Shown: positions 32,113-34,525 of the stretch, piece after piece
Layout of the letters: every line of letters starts with the position of its first letter
Numbering within the stretch: position 1 is the first letter of the stretch
Source: Betaproteobacteria bacterium
Lineage (GTDB): Bacteria > Pseudomonadota > Gammaproteobacteria > Burkholderiales > CAIKXV01
Reading direction: 5' to 3'
DNA: 34,525 nucleotides
Assembly: GCA_947457885.1 (NCBI GenBank)
Contig: CANGXU010000019.1
Coordinates: 1 to 34,525 of the forward strand
The notes under the pieces: model-generated
Told to the model about the DNA's origin: nothing
The model's database searches: none
Seen by the model: the letters and a program-made list of their open reading frames with translations, nothing else
Program-made: the position numbers and the translations under genes

Positions 32113-33340
32113 GAACGGTATCGGTAAGGACACATCGTCGGCGCTGCCGCTCTCCGGAATCACGGTCTTCGATTGCGGACAGGTGGTGGCCGGCCCGACG
32201 ATCGCGATGATCCTCGGCGACTTCGGCGCCGAGGTGATCAAGGTCGAGAACCCGCGCGGCGGCGACCAGGGCCGCTACTTCGGGCGCAACAAGGGCGGCG
32301 TGCCGCTGGTCTGGAAGCAACTGTCGCGCAACAAGAAGACGATCACCCTGTCGCTGAGCAAGCCGGAGGGCCAGGCGCTGTTCTGCCGGCTGGTCGAGAC
32401 GCTGAAGGCCGATGTGGTGATCGAGAGCTTCCGCGCCGGCACCTTCGAACAGTGGAACCTCGGCGAGGAACGCCTGCGCGCGCTGAGCCCGGGGCTGGTG
32501 ATGGTGCGCGTCTCCGGCTTCGGCCAGACCGGCCCGTACAGCGACCGCCCGGGCTTCGGCACGCTCGCCGAAGCGATGAGCGGCTTCGCCCAGATCACCG
32601 GCCAGCCCGACGGCCCGCCCACCCTGCCGCCCTTCCCGCTCGCCGATACCGTCGCCGCGCTGTACTCGACGATCGGCGTGCTGCTGTCGCTGTACCAGCG
32701 CGACGCGAAGGGCACCGGGCGCGGCCAGTCGATCGACACCAGCCTGGTCGAGACGCTGTACACGGTGCTGACCGGGCATGCAGTGTCATGGGACCAGCTC
32801 GGGTTGCCTGGCAAACGCTACGGCAACCGCACGACCGGGTCGGCACCGCGCAACACCTATCGCACGAAGGACGACCGGTGGGTCGCGATCGCCGGGTCGA
32901 CGCAGGCGATCACCGAGCGGCTGTTCGCGGTGATGGGACAGTCGGACCTGCTGAAGGACGAGCGCTTCGCGACCAACCAGGCGCGGCTCACGAACGTGGA
33001 TGCGGTCGATGCGGTGGTGTCGGCCTGGATCGGTGCGCGTACGCAGGCCGAGTGCATGCAGGTGCTGCTGGCGGCGGAAGTGGCCGCGGCACCCATCGCG
33101 GACTTCAAGGACCTGGCGGAAGACCCGCACATGATCGCGCGTGGGGCGCTGACGGAGATCGATGATCCGGAACTGGGGAAGCTGAAGATGCCGACGGTGC
33201 AGCCGCGGTTGTCGGAGACGCCGGGGCGGATCGAATACGCCGGGTTGCCGATAGGGGTACACAACCGGGAGATCTACATCGAGCGGTTGGGGATGGGGGA
33301 AGGGGAGTTCGAGCGGTTGAGGGAGAATGGCGTCGTCTGA
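32105..33340 (+). CDS. Class III (CaiB/BaiF) CoA-transferase
   Basis: A 411-residue CoA-transferase. LSGITVFDCGQVVAGPTIAMILGDFGAEVIKVE is the family N-terminus. IESFRAGTFEQWNLG, RVSGFGQTGPYSDRPGFG and GRGQSIDTSLVETLY follow. Asp181 in PFPLADTVAAL lines up with catalytic Asp169 of formyl-CoA transferase. The TTG start follows GGGGGACAGGA and overlaps the lyase stop; the earlier ATG at 32036 would give an unlikely 77-base overlap. With the CitE-like lyase it suggests breakdown of a dicarboxylic acid through its CoA ester, as in itaconate or malate CoA-transferase pathways. Confidence 0.9.
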   Translation: MAENGIGKDTSSALPLSGITVFDCGQVVAGPTIAMILGDFGAEVIKVENPRGGDQGRYFGRNKGGVPLVWKQLSRNKKTITLSLSKPEGQALFCRLVETLKADVVIESFRAGTFEQWNLGEERLRALSPGLVMVRVSGFGQTGPYSDRPGFGTLAEAMSGFAQITGQPDGPPTLPPFPLADTVAALYSTIGVLLSLYQRDAKGTGRGQSIDTSLVETLYTVLTGHAVSWDQLGLPGKRYGNRTTGSAPRNTYRTKDDRWVAIAGSTQAITERLFAVMGQSDLLKDERFATNQARLTNVDAVDAVVSAWIGARTQAECMQVLLAAEVAAAPIADFKDLAEDPHMIARGALTEIDDPELGKLKMPTVQPRLSETPGRIEYAGLPIGVHNREIYIERLGMGEGEFERLRENGVV

Positions 33341-33406
33341 CAGGCACAGGAACAACCAGGGCGGCCCCGCACGCGGCGCGCGCCGTTCATGAAGGAGCAG
33401 GAACTG

Positions 33407-34525
33407 ATGGGCACCACCGAGACGCTTGCACGCTTTGCCGTCGAAACACCGGCCGGCTTCCTGGACGCAGCCATGAAGGATTCGGCGCGGATGAAGTTCC
33501 TGGACACCATCGGAACGATGGTCGCCGGCGCCCGCCATCCGTCGGGCAGGATAGCCATCAACATCGCGCGCAAGCTCGGTGGAAAGAAGCAGGCGACGCT
33601 GTGCGGCACGCCTTCGCAGACTTCGGTGGAACTCGCTGCATTCGCCAACGGCGTCAGCGCACACGCACTGGAGTATGACGACTACACCCGCAGCGTCGGC
33701 CACGCCAGCGTCTGCCTCGTGCCCGGATGCCTTGCCGTCGCGGAAGCGGAAGGCAAGAGCGGCATCGCCATGCTGGAGGCGTTCGCCGTCGGTTTCGAGG
33801 TCACCGCACGAATCGCCAAGGGCCTGCGCCCCAGGCTGATCAACAACGGCTGGCATCCCATCGGCATCGTCGGTGGGCAGGGCGTCGCGGTGGCAGCAGC
33901 GCGGTTGATGGGCCTCGACCAGATGAAGACACGCATGGCGATGGGCGTGATGGCTTCGTCCGGCGGCGGCGTGCGCAAGAACGTGGGCTCCATGGGCAAG
34001 GCCTTCCATGTCGGCCATGGCGTCAAGTCCGGCGTGCTGGCGGCGTTGCTCGCGCGCGAGGGCTTCATCGTCGACCCCGACATCATCGAGGGCGTGGATG
34101 ATGTCGGCGAAGGCCACCAGCGCTACGGCATGGCCGACACCTTCAATGGCATCGGCGATTACCGTCTGCACCTGATGACCGACGGGCTCGGGCGGGATCT
34201 CGAGCTGGGTCGAAACTCCACGATGATCCGCATGCATCCCGGATCCACCGCGCCGGGCGCCGCGATCGACGGCATCATCGCGATCGCCACCGAACGCGGC
34301 CTGACCGCGAAGGACGTGAAGGAGATCGTCGTCGAATGCACGCCGCAATGCGCGGCGATCGCACCCTATCCGGAACCGACGAACGAACATCGGGCCAAGT
34401 TCTGCCTGCCCTACTCCATGTCGGTGGCCTTCCTGGACCGAAAGGTGGGACTGGCGCAGTACTCCGAAAAGCGCATCCGGGACAGGAAGGTGCTGGCGTT
34501 CATGGAACGTATCACCATCGAACAG
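33407..34525 (+). CDS. MmgE/PrpD-family protein, 3' end cut by the window
   Basis: The frame is open to the last base, giving 373 residues of a family usually about 450 long. Typical blocks are FLDTIGTMVAGARHPSGRIA, LAAFANGVSAHALEYDDYT with GHAS after it, NNGWHPIGIVGGQGVAVAAARLMGL, MGKAFHVGHGVKSGVLAALLAREGF and an NEHRAKFCLPYSM segment. The family includes 2-methylcitrate dehydratase and cis-aconitate decarboxylase. The usual DDTH is DDYT here. AGGAG precedes the ATG at 33407; an in-frame ATG at 33389 has no such site. It lies 66 bases after the CoA-transferase and probably belongs to the same operon. Confidence 0.9.
   Translation, partial: MGTTETLARFAVETPAGFLDAAMKDSARMKFLDTIGTMVAGARHPSGRIAINIARKLGGKKQATLCGTPSQTSVELAAFANGVSAHALEYDDYTRSVGHASVCLVPGCLAVAEAEGKSGIAMLEAFAVGFEVTARIAKGLRPRLINNGWHPIGIVGGQGVAVAAARLMGLDQMKTRMAMGVMASSGGGVRKNVGSMGKAFHVGHGVKSGVLAALLAREGFIVDPDIIEGVDDVGEGHQRYGMADTFNGIGDYRLHLMTDGLGRDLELGRNSTMIRMHPGSTAPGAAIDGIIAIATERGLTAKDVKEIVVECTPQCAAIAPYPEPTNEHRAKFCLPYSMSVAFLDRKVGLAQYSEKRIRDRKVLAFMERITIEQ

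Noticed and set aside
32105-33340. Inactive CoA-transferase because PGYD reads PGFG
   Set aside because: The catalytic Asp of the family aligns with Asp181 in PFPLAD, which is present; the PGYD position is not the nucleophile.

Overview
The window is GC-rich, tightly packed DNA from a betaproteobacterium, most likely Burkholderiales. The main clue is four separate Bug/TctC-type periplasmic solute receptors (one cut by the left edge), a family greatly expanded in Bordetella, Cupriavidus and their relatives. The gene types and protein resemblances fit, but the genus cannot be named from sequence alone. I see no rRNA, tRNA, CRISPR array, insertion sequence or phage gene.

Left half (about 1-18.4 kb): after a Bug receptor tail and an alpha/beta hydrolase comes a phosphonate-use region in several transcription units. 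(1) phnG-phnH-phnI-phnJ-phnK-phnL-phnM (+) encodes the carbon-phosphorus lyase core complex, its two ABC-type ATPases and the triphosphate hydrolase. Nearly every junction overlaps by a few bases. (2) A divergent pair (-) encodes a DUF1045 2H-phosphoesterase-like protein and PhnN. (3) A transporter operon (-) reads phnC-phnD1-phnD2-phnE1-phnE2 and ends in a formylglycine-type phosphonate monoester hydrolase 10 bases after phnE2. A three-heptamer PhoB box with a correctly placed -10 element lies just upstream of phnC, so control by phosphate starvation is likely. (4) An MFS transporter (-) faces a second phosphonate-linked operon (+): a PhnZ-type HD di-iron oxygenase, a phosphonoacetaldehyde dehydrogenase (PhnY) and an SDR dehydrogenase. 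Together these suggest import of phosphonates and perhaps their esters, release of the ester group, C-P cleavage by the lyase, and a separate oxidative route. phnF, phnO, phnP, phnW, phnA and phnX are not in the window.

Middle (18.4-19.3 kb): a VapBC toxin-antitoxin pair with an AT-rich palindromic operator.

Right half (19.3-34.5 kb): catabolic genes, each group paired with a Bug receptor. These are an amidase-signature enzyme with an apparent CTG start; a C-C-hydrolase-like alpha/beta hydrolase plus Bug; a lone molybdenum hydroxylase large subunit; an operon of argininosuccinate-lyase-like enzyme, Bug, FAD monooxygenase and RidA-like protein; and an operon of Bug, CitE-like CoA-ester lyase, class III CoA-transferase and MmgE/PrpD protein (cut by the right edge). 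The mix of hydroxylase, monooxygenase, C-C hydrolase, amidase and RidA resembles N-heterocycle (nicotine- or pyridine-like) breakdown. The last operon resembles CoA-dependent dicarboxylate breakdown such as the itaconate/citramalate route. Both pathway readings are inferences.
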